33,681 nt of DNA from NCBI GenBank assembly GCA_016929295.1, contig JAFGJB010000064.1:1-33681 (forward strand), given 5' to 3'. A model generated the notes under the pieces. The model searched no databases. It worked only from the letters and a program-made list of their open reading frames with translations, and was not told where the DNA came from. Shown here piece after piece: positions 26,897-33,681 of the stretch. The translations under genes and the position numbers were made by a program. Source of the DNA: Candidatus Zhuqueibacterota bacterium. Lineage in GTDB: Bacteria > Zhuqueibacterota > Zhuqueibacteria > Residuimicrobiales > Krinioviventaceae. The first letter of the stretch is position 1; each line of letters opens with the position of its first letter.

Positions 26897-27939
26897 TCTT
26901 TTGCTTTTGCCGACTCGGCGTCCTTTTTTGTCTCCTCGGTCTTGATGAGACCGAGCTGCTGTCGCACGCGACGCTCTATTTCATCCATCATTTGCGGATT
27001 TTGTTCGAGATATTTTTTGACATTTTCTCGTCCCTGGCCCAGTCGTTCTTCCCCGAAAGAAAACCAGGTCCCCGCTTTGTCGATGATATTGGCGTTGACC
27101 GCAAGGTCGAGCAAATCACCGCTCTTGGAAATTCCTTTGCCATAGACAATATCGAACTGGACCTCACGAAATGGCGGCGCCACCTTATTTTTGACCACCT
27201 TGACCTTGGTGCGATTGCCGATGACCTCTTCTCCCTCTTTGATCGAGGCGATCCGCCGGATGTCCATTCGAACAGAAGCGTAAAATTTGAGGGCGCGTCC
27301 GCCGGTGGTTGTCTCCGGGCTGCCAAACATGACGCCGATTTTTTCGCGCATCTGGTTGATGAAAATGACGGAACATTTTGATTTGCTGATAGCGCCCGTC
27401 AGTTTTCTCATGGCTTGTGACATCAAGCGCGCCTGCAATCCCATTTGCGCATCGCCCATTTCTCCCTCGATCTCGGCGCGCGGGACGAGAGCTGCGACAG
27501 AGTCAACGACAACAGCGTCGATTGCGCCACTGCGGACAAGTGTTTCGGTAATTTCGAGCGCCTGTTCGCCGGTGTCGGGTTGTGAGATCAGCAGGTTATC
27601 CGTATCGACCCCCAGCTTTTTTGCATAGACGGCATCCAGAGCATGCTCGGCGTCCACGAACGCCGCCAGTCCGCCGAGTTTTTGTGCCTCGGCGACGATA
27701 TGCAGTGCGAGGGTTGTTTTGCCGGATGATTCGGGGCCGAAAATTTCGATTATTCGACCGCGTGGAATTCCGCCGATGCCGAGCGCCGCATCGAGCGAGA
27801 CGGAACCTGTCGGTATAGCGGCAATATCGAGCGCACGATTATCACCCAGATACATGATCGAGCCTTTGCCGTACTGGCGATCGATCTGCGCCATTGCCAG
27901 CTCGAGTGCTTTTTTTCGTTCATTGACTTGGTCTGCCAT
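26893..27939 (-). CDS. recA: Recombinase RecA
   Basis: This 348-residue RecA has all core motifs: [19 protein letters not shown] at the start, Walker [38 protein letters not shown], and L2 region [23 protein letters not shown]. The C-terminal tail is short and charged ([10 protein letters not shown]). It forms the filament for homologous recombination and SOS signalling. The start at 27939 is chosen by alignment ([13 protein letters not shown]) with AGGAAAAG upstream; the frame stays open 47 codons further into thpR. The gene lies inside a run with thpR 32 bp upstream, and no LexA box (CTGT-N8-ACAG or GAAC-N4-GTTC type) is visible ahead of it. Confidence 0.97.
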   Translation of the reverse strand: MADQVNERKKALELAMAQIDRQYGKGSIMYLGDNRALDIAAIPTGSVSLDAALGIGGIPRGRIIEIFGPESSGKTTLALHIVAEAQKLGGLAAFVDAEHALDAVYAKKLGVDTDNLLISQPDTGEQALEITETLVRSGAIDAVVVDSVAALVPRAEIEGEMGDAQMGLQARLMSQAMRKLTGAISKSKCSVIFINQMREKIGVMFGSPETTTGGRALKFYASVRMDIRRIASIKEGEEVIGNRTKVKVVKNKVAPPFREVQFDIVYGKGISKSGDLLDLAVNANIIDKAGTWFSFGEERLGQGRENVKKYLEQNPQMMDEIERRVRQQLGLIKTEETKKDAESAKAKE

Positions 27940-27971
27940 TTTCTTTTCCTGAATTATGGTCAATATATGAT

Positions 27972-28538
27972 TTACATTTTCAACGGCACAATCGCCAGCG
28001 GCGTATAGAGAGCGCCCTGTGGCGCAAGCTCGCTTTGCATGACGATGAGCTCGCGGGCGACAAAACTCAACGCCGGGCACTTTTCCTGCTGCAGCGCCGT
28101 GCTCACCTCCTCTAGTCCGTCGTCAGATTTGCTGCGACCGAGGGTGAGATGAGGGGAAAATCGGCGATCTTCTCTGGCAAAATGGAGCCGCTGGAGTTCG
28201 TCCTCCATTTTTTGATAAAGGCTCAAGAGTGCACCGCTTTCTTCCCGGATGCCCACCCAAAATATTCGCGGACGATGAAAATTTGGAAAAGCGCCCGTAT
28301 GTGACAGGCTGACGGAGAATGGCGGCGTTTCGTGACACGCCCGACTCACGGCTTGCGCGATGTCATCAATGGCATCGGACCTCACATCACCGAGAAATTT
28401 GATCGTCAAGTGAATGTTCTGCGGCGCCACCCAGCGCACCCCTCGGCCAACTCTCTGCAGCTTGTTCTGCACAGTCGACAGATAATCCACGATCTCATCA
28501 GGAAGATCGATGCAGATGAATGTCCGTATTTTTTCCAT
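27972..28538 (-). CDS. thpR: RNA 2',3'-cyclic phosphodiesterase (LigT-like)
   Basis: This 188-residue 2H phosphoesterase has both catalytic HxTx motifs: HLTIKFLGD (~43) and HLTLGRSK (~131). The N-terminal [10 protein letters not shown] and the middle RPRIFWVGI strand fit ThpR/LigT. The enzyme opens 2',3'-cyclic phosphates on RNA. The ATG lies 9 bp after the cinA stop and recA follows after 32 bp. The three genes cinA-thpR-recA are often clustered in bacteria. Confidence 0.94.
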   Translation of the reverse strand: MEKIRTFICIDLPDEIVDYLSTVQNKLQRVGRGVRWVAPQNIHLTIKFLGDVRSDAIDDIAQAVSRACHETPPFSVSLSHTGAFPNFHRPRIFWVGIREESGALLSLYQKMEDELQRLHFAREDRRFSPHLTLGRSKSDDGLEEVSTALQQEKCPALSFVARELIVMQSELAPQGALYTPLAIVPLKM

Positions 28539-28547
28539 TCTTGCCTG

Positions 28548-29792
28548 TCACAGCTTTCTTGTCATGATCTTTTTGCGCAACAGATTGAGCGCCGCTTGCG
28601 TCGCGCGTTGCTTGTTGCCGATTCGATCATCGGCAAACGTCCATTTCTCCGACACTGTTTCGTTTTCATCTGCATAGCCGATGAAAACGAGGCCGACGGG
28701 CTTGGCGGCTGTGCCGCCGCCAGGGCCGGCGATGCCGGTGACCGACAGGCCGTAATCGGTCTGCGCCATTGTCCGCGCGCCTGCGGCCATAGCTTGCGCC
28801 ACCTGAAAACTGACCGCGCCGTAGGCGTCGATCAGCCCTGCCGGAACCTGCAGCAATTGCATCTTGGCGCTGTTGCTATAGGCGACGATGCTTCTGTCGA
28901 AAAATCGTGAGCTGCCGGGAATATTGGTCAATCGATTTGCGATCATCCCGCCAGTGCATGACTCGGCCACAGCGATTGTCTCTCCTCGTTCAACCAGCAG
29001 GGCAGCGACGGTCTCTTCTAAAGAGATGTCATGATCGGTGAAAATCTCTCCGCCAATTTTATCGCGCAGCAGCATTTCCGCCCGGCGGAGATTTTCTGTC
29101 GCATCAGCATCATCATTGCCTTTGGCGAGGATACGTATTTTCACGCCCAGGAGATTTGGTAGAAAAGCCACTTTGGCATACTTTTGTATCTCGTCGAGAT
29201 TATCGAGTCGCTCGAATAGCGCGCTCTCCGGCACCCCGGTGGTCATCAAGTTTTTGACGCGAACAGCGCTGCCCGACAGCCGAGTTTTCAACTGAGGCAG
29301 CACCGCATCCATCATCATGGCCTTCATTTCGCCGGGAACGCCCGGCATCACATAAAACAGCTTCTCCGTCGTCCGAAATACCATCCCCGGCGCCGTGCCC
29401 AATTCATTGACGATTATCTCCGCGTTTTCAGGAACCAGCGCCTGCCCCTCATTCACTTTTGCCATTTGCAGTCCGCGCTTGCGAAATCGTTCTCTGACCC
29501 GCTCGAGGACCTCCTCATTTACGACGAAGCGCGCGCCAAAATAGTCCGCAACGACGGCTTTGGTGATATCATCATGCGTTGGTCCAAGGCCGCCGGTGAT
29601 GATCACGACATCCGCCCGTGACGCCGCCGTTGTCATGGCCAACTTGAGCCGTTCGTGCGAATCTCCGACAATCGTCACCCAATCCACCACAACACCCATA
29701 TTCAGCAGCTGCTGCCCCATCCAGCTGGCATTGGTGTTGACCGTCTGCCCGATGAGCAGCTCATCACCGACAGATATGATTTCAACGCGCAT
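28548..29792 (-). CDS. cinA: CinA: nicotinamide-nucleotide amidohydrolase / competence-damage protein
   Basis: This 414-residue protein has both CinA parts. The N-terminal MoCF-biosynthesis-like domain (~1-170) reads VEIISVGDELLIGQTVNTNASW, with TGGLGPTHDDIT at ~70. The C-terminal NMN deamidase domain (~255-414) reads AVAESCTGGMIANRLTNIPGSS and SVTGIAGPGGGT. It recycles nicotinamide nucleotide in NAD metabolism. The start MRVEIISVGDE at 29792 is set by alignment and lies 10 bp after the pgpA stop; an upstream ATG would add 28 unrelated residues overlapping pgpA. Confidence 0.95.
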   Translation of the reverse strand: MRVEIISVGDELLIGQTVNTNASWMGQQLLNMGVVVDWVTIVGDSHERLKLAMTTAASRADVVIITGGLGPTHDDITKAVVADYFGARFVVNEEVLERVRERFRKRGLQMAKVNEGQALVPENAEIIVNELGTAPGMVFRTTEKLFYVMPGVPGEMKAMMMDAVLPQLKTRLSGSAVRVKNLMTTGVPESALFERLDNLDEIQKYAKVAFLPNLLGVKIRILAKGNDDADATENLRRAEMLLRDKIGGEIFTDHDISLEETVAALLVERGETIAVAESCTGGMIANRLTNIPGSSRFFDRSIVAYSNSAKMQLLQVPAGLIDAYGAVSFQVAQAMAAGARTMAQTDYGLSVTGIAGPGGGTAAKPVGLVFIGYADENETVSEKWTFADDRIGNKQRATQAALNLLRKKIMTRKL

Positions 29793-29802
29793 AAGCGACC
29801 TG

Positions 29803-30255
29803 TCAAAACTCGAAAAAGCATTTAAAAACAATTTGCAATACGATATTGGTATACAGCGCAGCGATGACATCGTCAACCATCACACCCCACCCTTTAGGCA
29901 AGCGTTGCGAGACGTTTGCGGGAAACGGCTTGACGATATCAAAGAGACGAAACAGAAAAAACGCCGCGACATAAATCACCCACTTTTTGGGCAACGCGGC
30001 GATGCTGATCATCATTCCGAGGACCTCATCCCACACGATTCGTCCGGCATCATGACCCCACTCTCTTTCACAGATCGTCGATGCCCATACACCTGCGCCG
30101 AAAAACAGGAAACCGGTCACTGTCAAAGTAAAAAGGCTCACTGGCGGCAGCAGCCAGAGCGCGACGATGGCGACAAGAGAGCCGGCCGTTCCCGGGGCGA
30201 TCGGGAAATAGCCGCAGCCACAGGCGGAGCCAATGATTTTCGCTAATCGTTTCAT
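29803..30255 (-). CDS. pgpA: Phosphatidylglycerophosphatase A
   Basis: This 150-residue membrane phosphatase dephosphorylates phosphatidylglycerophosphate to phosphatidylglycerol. The family signature is clear: GCGYFPIAPGTAGSLVA near the start, then IVWDEVLGMMI (~73), LFRLFDIVKPFPA (~106) and GWGVMVDDVIAALY (~127). Three to four hydrophobic segments are visible (~23-58 as two, ~85-105, ~130-148). It lies 2 bp after recR and 10 bp before cinA, the common position in bacteria. Confidence 0.94.
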   Translation of the reverse strand: MKRLAKIIGSACGCGYFPIAPGTAGSLVAIVALWLLPPVSLFTLTVTGFLFFGAGVWASTICEREWGHDAGRIVWDEVLGMMISIAALPKKWVIYVAAFFLFRLFDIVKPFPANVSQRLPKGWGVMVDDVIAALYTNIVLQIVFKCFFEF

Positions 30256-30257
30256 GT

Positions 30258-30851
30258 CTAGTATTCCAATCGACCCTGCAGCGCGCGCGCCAAAGTCGTT
30301 TCATCCGCATATTCCAAATCGGCGCCGACCGGGATGCCGCGAGCGATGCGTGACACCTTGACGTCCAGCGGCTTGACAAGCTTGGAAATATACAGCGCTG
30401 TCGCCTCGCCTTCCGTATTTGGATTGGTCGCGATGATGATCTCTTTTACGCCGGTCAGCCGGCGAAGCAGCTCTTTCAGGCGCAAATCATCGGGCCCGAT
30501 CCCGTCAAGTGGCGACAGCGCTCCGCCCAGGACATGGTAAAGGCCATTGTACTCGCCGGTTTTTTCAAGCGCCAATATGTCGCTCGCTTCTTCGACGACA
30601 CAAATGATCGATCGATCTCTCTTATCGCTCGCACAGATTCGACAGGGATCATCTTCTGTAATATTGTAGCAGACGCTGCAATGAATGACTTTGGATTTTA
30701 ATTCAAGAAGTGACTCGGCAAGCTGACGAACATTTTCTTCAGACTGTTTCAGCAAAAAAAAGACATGCCTCTGCGCTGTCTTTCGTCCAATTCCGGGCAG
30801 CTTGCTCAGTTCATGAATGGCTCTTTCAACCGTTTCAGAAGCGTACTTCAC
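30258..30851 (-). CDS. recR: Recombination mediator RecR
   Basis: This 197-residue RecR has the N-terminal helix-hairpin-helix ([17 protein letters not shown]), a Cys4 zinc finger ([16 protein letters not shown], ~57-72) and a Toprim domain ([21 protein letters not shown]), ending in [21 protein letters not shown]. It helps load RecA on gapped DNA. The start is GTG with CGGAG 5 nt upstream, 11 bp after the ybaB stop. The order dnaX-ybaB-recR is conserved across bacteria. Confidence 0.97.
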   Translation of the reverse strand: MKYASETVERAIHELSKLPGIGRKTAQRHVFFLLKQSEENVRQLAESLLELKSKVIHCSVCYNITEDDPCRICASDKRDRSIICVVEEASDILALEKTGEYNGLYHVLGGALSPLDGIGPDDLRLKELLRRLTGVKEIIIATNPNTEGEATALYISKLVKPLDVKVSRIARGIPVGADLEYADETTLARALQGRLEY

Positions 30852-30862
30852 ATCGACTCCGA

Positions 30863-31198
30863 TCAGAGGCCGGGAATCTTTAGACCGCCGCCCATATTGG
30901 GCATCAATCCGCCGGTGGCCTTGGTCATCTCCTCTTCAGCCTTTGCTTTGGCATTCTCCAGGGCTTGATTGACGGCGGCCAGCACCAAATCTTCCAGCAT
31001 CTCGACGTCTTGCGGATCGACGACCTCGGGATCGATTTTCACTTCGAGCAGTTCCTGTTGCCCGCTGGCCACGGCTGTCACCATGCCGCCGCCGGCGCTG
31101 CCCTCAATTCTTGCATCGGCGAGTTCGTGTTGAATGCGTTCTATCTCTCTCTGCATCTTTTGTGCCTGCTTGAGCAAGCCGCCCATTCCGCCTTTCAT
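30863..31198 (-). CDS. ybaB: YbaB/EbfC nucleoid-associated protein
   Basis: This 111-residue DNA-binding protein has the typical layout: a first helix [19 protein letters not shown], a central strand region ([26 protein letters not shown]) and a C-terminal helix ([24 protein letters not shown]). YbaB forms dimers that bind DNA without strong specificity. It sits between dnaX and recR. A good AGAGGAGG lies about 6 nt before the ATG. Confidence 0.95.
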   Translation of the reverse strand: MKGGMGGLLKQAQKMQREIERIQHELADARIEGSAGGGMVTAVASGQQELLEVKIDPEVVDPQDVEMLEDLVLAAVNQALENAKAKAEEEMTKATGGLMPNMGGGLKIPGL

Positions 31199-31246
31199 TG
31201 CGAACCTCCTCTATTGATAACTCACAATATCGTCTATAACAGCGGA

Positions 31247-32989
31247 TCACTTTATAAATTCCGCGTCAAATTTATCAACAATCTCTTTAAAAAGCTCACT
31301 TTCCCGCTGCAATTTGTCAAATTCTCTCTTCTTGTCAACGGGCGCGTCTGTTTTGCGCAACTGCGCCAATCTCTCTTTGTCGGCTCGCACACAGCATAAG
31401 TTAAGGCGTGCGCCCATCACCTCTTCGATCACCTCCTCAATGACGTTGGCCTGGCGCTCGACCGAGGCGATATGAAATCCATTCCTGCTGTCAAATGACA
31501 ATTCCAGCGCGACGCCCTGAATGCGCGTCGGCCATCCCTCGGTCAGTAGTGAGCCGAGGGCAATTTTCCTGCTTTTCACGCGCTCAATGACCAATGGCCA
31601 CTTTTTCTCCACCTCCGCAAGCGGCAGCTTGCCGGATCCTGAGGCGCCATCGTCATCAGTGACGCACGCATCAAAGCCGTCCTCTGCGCGATTGCCTGGC
31701 ACGTCCGAAGTGGCGCCAGGTGGCGAGGCATCTCTCTGCACTGGTTCTGGAGAAAAGAGGGGTGGGACGGAGCGATGATTGTCCGGTGACGCAGCCGTTT
31801 TTTGCGGCGTCGGGCGAGGTGGTGGTGATGCTTCTCCACTCCCTAGGTCACTTTTTTTTTTAGCCTCTTGCAGCTGAGCCAACAAATCGGAGAGTTGCAC
31901 ACTTTTCGTGAGTTTGATCATTTTAATCAACGCGACTTCCAGATGGAGACGAGCGTTCGAGCTGCGCCGCAGCAGATTTTCCGCATCTGAAGCAATCTTG
32001 ACAAGCCGCAGCAAATCTTCCATCTGGAAATCATCGATCTCGGCGAGATATTTTTTCGCACTTTCCTCCGACGCGTTCAGCTCTTTGGCGTTGCCGGTCG
32101 ATTTCACCACCATGAAATTGCGAAAATGTTCGGCCAGCCCCAGAAGGAATTCGTTAAAGTCATAACCTTCGGAAAATATCTGCTGGACGAGTTCGATGCC
32201 GCCTTGAACGTCACTCTTTTTGATGAGATCGGTCACTTTGAAGAACAGTTCCTGGCCGATGATGCCGAGTAAAGACGCAGTATCATCTGAGCGAATGGTT
32301 TTTCCGCAAAAGGCGATGATTTGATCGAGAATGCTCTCTGCATCTCTCATGCTGCCATCGCCCTTGTTGGCAATCAATCTCAGAGATTCATCATCGATCG
32401 TAATGTCCTCTTTTTTACATATTTCAACCAACTGCTCCATGATGGATCTGGTGGTGATGCGCTTAAAATCAAAGCGCTGGCAGCGGGACAGAATTGTCGC
32501 CGGGACTTTATGGGGTTCGGTGGTGGCAAAGATAAAGAGCACGCGCGACGGCGGCTCTTCCAGTGTTTTCAACAAAGCGTTGAACGCTTCATTGGTGAGC
32601 ATATGGACTTCATCGATGATATGAACGCGGTACTTGCCAGGATGGGGCGAATAGCGCAGGCTCTCGCGCAAATTACGAACTTCGTCGATGCCGCGATTAG
32701 AGGCGCCGTCAATTTCCAGCACATCGAGGCTGCGACTTTCATTCACCTCTACGCAGGATGAACACTGATTGCAGGGATTGATCGACGGCCCATGATCGCA
32801 GTTGAGGGCTTTGGCGAGTATGCGAGCGACGGTCGTTTTACCGACACCGCGTGGGCCGGTGAACAGGTAGGCGTTGGCAATACGATCCTGCTCGATGGCG
32901 TTTTGCAGCGTTCGTGTGACATGCTCCTGCCCCACCACATCCTGGAAAAACATGGGGCGATACTTTCGTGCCAGAACCAAATAAGACAT
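31247..32989 (-). CDS. dnaX: DNA polymerase III subunits gamma/tau
   Basis: This 580-residue clamp-loader ATPase has Walker A TGPRGVGKTT (~44-53), a four-Cys zinc module (Cys64, 73, 76, 79), LEIDGASNRGIDEVRNLRE, HIIDEVHML and the sensor region TTEPHKVPATILSRCQRFDF. Domains I-III end near residue 365. A Pro/Ser-rich linker (~385-450) and a C-terminal tau-type domain follow. Between them, at codons 377-380, lies a run of ten A that could produce a shorter gamma form (separate entry). The start MSYLVLARKYRP at 32989 is set by alignment with AGGAGCGAG upstream; a longer start at 33046 would run into the SRP RNA. It leads the dnaX-ybaB-recR-pgpA-cinA-thpR-recA-recX run. Confidence 0.97.
   Translation of the reverse strand: MSYLVLARKYRPMFFQDVVGQEHVTRTLQNAIEQDRIANAYLFTGPRGVGKTTVARILAKALNCDHGPSINPCNQCSSCVEVNESRSLDVLEIDGASNRGIDEVRNLRESLRYSPHPGKYRVHIIDEVHMLTNEAFNALLKTLEEPPSRVLFIFATTEPHKVPATILSRCQRFDFKRITTRSIMEQLVEICKKEDITIDDESLRLIANKGDGSMRDAESILDQIIAFCGKTIRSDDTASLLGIIGQELFFKVTDLIKKSDVQGGIELVQQIFSEGYDFNEFLLGLAEHFRNFMVVKSTGNAKELNASEESAKKYLAEIDDFQMEDLLRLVKIASDAENLLRRSSNARLHLEVALIKMIKLTKSVQLSDLLAQLQEAKKKSDLGSGEASPPPRPTPQKTAASPDNHRSVPPLFSPEPVQRDASPPGATSDVPGNRAEDGFDACVTDDDGASGSGKLPLAEVEKKWPLVIERVKSRKIALGSLLTEGWPTRIQGVALELSFDSRNGFHIASVERQANVIEEVIEEVMGARLNLCCVRADKERLAQLRKTDAPVDKKREFDKLQRESELFKEIVDKFDAEFIK
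31848..31861 (-). other. Candidate programmed slippage/frameshift site in dnaX
   Basis: The coding strand has ten consecutive A (31861-31852) followed by GTGA. In the normal frame this reads AAA AAA AAA AGT GAC. A -1 slip, or one extra A in the mRNA, gives AAA AAA AAA AAG TGA, stopping at 31850-31848 after about 380 residues. An AAGAGG lies 3 nt before the A run. This matches in kind the A-rich sites that give gamma in E. coli (ribosomal frameshift) and Thermus thermophilus (transcript slippage). Use in this organism is inferred. Confidence 0.72.
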
Positions 32990-33036
32990 GCAGAAACTCG
33001 CTCCTGGTTTCGAGTGCCACAGCAGAAATTTATAAA

Positions 33037-33306
33037 GGCTGTGCACCCATCCTCGATCCCTCTATTAGAGCACTGCATGAACAGCCAACTCCAGCCAAGA
33101 TTTCCTGCGGCACACGGATTCTGTACTTACCGCTGCTACCTTCCGGTCCTGACGGGGTTGGGTACGCTTCCATTGCGTAGGGCTTGAACTATCAACATCG
33201 CTTTTTCAGGCGAGCGCAAAAACGAGCAAACCTCATGATGGGCATCGACCCTGCTATAGCGGATTTCAGGTTACAGGGCACCGCTAGCTCCCCATCTAGC
33301 ACAGCC
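33037..33306 (-). ncRNA. ffs: Signal recognition particle RNA, large (Alu-domain) bacterial type
   Basis: The 5' end (GGCTGTGC, 33306-33299) pairs exactly with the 3' end (GCACAGCC, 33044-33037), giving a molecule of about 270 nt, like the B. subtilis scRNA. The 5' part has the Alu-domain sequence GGGGAGCTAGCGGTGCCCTG followed by TAACC, which contains the UGUNR motif. The distal domain IV reads GTCAGGACCGGAAGGTAGCA, the SRP54 (Ffh) binding site, flanked by CCCTACGCAATGG and GTGTGCCGCAGG, which pair. It begins 5 bp after tRNA-Ala and ends 47 bp before dnaX. End positions are set by the terminal pairing and could be off by a few bases. Confidence 0.92.
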
Positions 33307-33311
33307 ATCAT

Positions 33312-33387
33312 TGGTGGAGCCGAGGAGATTCGAACTCCCGACCTGTACGTTGCGAACGTACCGCTCTCCCAGCTGAGCTACGGCCCC
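33312..33387 (-). tRNA. tRNA-Ala (anticodon CGC)
   Basis: A 76-nt cloverleaf: acceptor GGGGCCG pairs with CGGCTCC, D arm GCTCAGCTGGGAGAGC, anticodon stem GTACG/CGTAC with loop TTCGCAA, T arm GGGAG-TTCGAAT-CTCCT. The CCA tail is encoded. It reads GCG codons. The gene is 5 bp upstream of the SRP RNA and probably cotranscribed. Confidence 0.96.
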
Positions 33388-33394
33388 GGAAAAT

Positions 33395-33433
33395 AATGAT
33401 GAATTGTTCATTCAGCATTCATAATTCATCATT
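33395..33433. repeat. Palindromic repeat, imperfect copy, between tRNA-Ala and tRNA-Ser(GGA)
   Basis: 11-bp arms AATGATGAATT (33395-33405) and AATTCATCATT (33423-33433) are inverted around an unpaired middle. Bases 33410-33433 are identical over 24 bp to 33558-33581 in the next spacer. ATTCAGCATT recurs immediately downstream. This could be a small dispersed repeat or an RNA-processing hairpin. Confidence 0.75.
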
Positions 33434-33448
33434 CAGCATTATCCTTTG

Positions 33449-33534
33449 CGGAGAGAGCGGGATTCGAACCCGCGGTAGCGTAGAGCTACACACGCTTTCC
33501 AAGCGTGCTCCTTCGGCCTCTCGGACACCTCTCC
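33449..33534 (-). tRNA. tRNA-Ser (anticodon GGA)
   Basis: An 86-nt class II tRNA with a long variable arm. Acceptor GGAGAGG pairs with TCTCTCC; anticodon loop TTGGAAA between GCACGC and GCGTGT gives GGA, reading TCC/TCT. T arm contains GGTTCGAATCC. The genome sequence after G73 is CAA, so CCA is added afterwards, unlike tRNA-Ala here. Confidence 0.96.
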
Positions 33535-33540
33535 CTAAAT

Positions 33541-33583
33541 GTAATGATGAATTATGAATTCAGCATTCATAATTCATCATTAC
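33541..33583. repeat. Perfect 19-bp palindrome between the two tRNA-Ser genes
   Basis: GTAATGATGAATTATGAAT (33541-33559) is exactly complementary to 33565-33583, with a 5-nt loop TCAGC. No T run follows on either strand, so it is not a standard terminator. It shares 24 identical bases with the neighbouring spacer repeat, which points to a repeat family and not to chance. Confidence 0.88.
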
Positions 33584-33595
33584 TAATTGCTGTCG

Positions 33596-33681
33596 CGGAG
33601 AGGAAGGGATTCGAACCCTTGGTACCCATGGGGCACAACGGTTTTCGAGACCGCCCGATTCAACCGCTCTCGCACCTCTCC
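33596..33681 (-). tRNA. tRNA-Ser (anticodon CGA)
   Basis: An 86-nt class II tRNA whose first base coincides with the right edge of the window. Acceptor GGAGAGG pairs with CCTCTCC; the anticodon loop CTCGAAA between GCGGT and ACCGT gives CGA, reading TCG. The variable arm is long and the T arm is AGGGTTCGAATCCCT. CCA is not encoded after G73 (CGA follows). Confidence 0.94.

Noticed and set aside
31247-33046. Longer dnaX start at 33046
   Set aside because: The added 19 residues are encoded by the 3' end of the SRP RNA; the DnaX family begins at MSYLVLARKYRP (32989).
33095-33190. Short 4.5S-type SRP RNA
   Set aside because: The conserved domain IV is only part of a longer molecule: Alu-domain sequence and complementary ends extend it to 33037-33306.
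33541-33583. The 19-bp palindrome as an intrinsic terminator or attachment site
   Set aside because: It has no T run on either strand, lies between two genes of one tRNA cluster, and no integrase or duplicated tRNA end is present.
1-33681. CRISPR arrays, defence islands, prophage or transposons
   Set aside because: No regularly spaced repeats, cas-like, restriction, toxin-antitoxin, integrase or transposase genes are visible; every open region of size is filled by a conserved housekeeping gene or RNA.

Overview
All 27 protein-coding genes, three tRNAs and one SRP RNA in this window lie on the minus strand, so transcription runs from high to low coordinates. The content is almost entirely bacterial housekeeping. 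There is no CRISPR array, transposase, integrase or phage gene. Several features point to a Gram-negative, probably anaerobic lineage near the FCB group (Calditrichota/KSB1-like): a gmhA-type heptose isomerase, a bacterial group II GGGP-synthase-like gene, a periplasmic 'two-component propeller' protein, an NtrC-type sigma-54 regulator, and a large fused 2-hydroxyacyl-CoA-dehydratase-type activator. That placement is inference and weak. The SRP RNA is of the long, Alu-domain type.

Layout in transcription order. (1) 33681-33312: tRNA-Ser(CGA), tRNA-Ser(GGA) and tRNA-Ala(CGC), with two related palindromic repeats in the spacers. (2) 33306-33037: long SRP RNA, then a recombination/replication run dnaX-ybaB-recR-pgpA-cinA-thpR-recA-recX (32989-26198). 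(3) After a 148-bp gap, a run of about 12.6 kb: alaS, a GGGP-synthase-like gene, a CpsB-like PHP phosphatase, gmhA, a BatA-like VWA membrane protein, hflX, a sigma-54 response regulator, a secreted beta-propeller and folC (26049-13474). (4) A solitary sugar-ABC ATPase with a palindromic operator-like site in its leader, then rho and rpmE, closed by a clear intrinsic terminator. (5) A translation and RNA-turnover run: DUF1385/YqhQ, prfA, prmC, rnr (10417-5339). (6) An FNR-type flavin reductase and a secreted subtilase, closed by a second clear terminator. (7) A large tandem ASKHA-ATPase activator that runs off the left edge and probably has its own promoter.

The most notable items are a ten-A slippery tract in dnaX with a -1-frame stop immediately after it (predicting a truncated gamma form), the long SRP RNA, the archaeal-type ether-lipid enzyme gene beside alaS, the near-identical palindromes between tRNA genes, and a response regulator/propeller pair with no visible kinase. 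I found no convincing undescribed multi-gene system. About 30% of the genes (8 of 27) appear to start with GTG or TTG, and five starts were placed downstream of the longest possible reading frame because of overlaps, ribosome-binding sites or family alignment.
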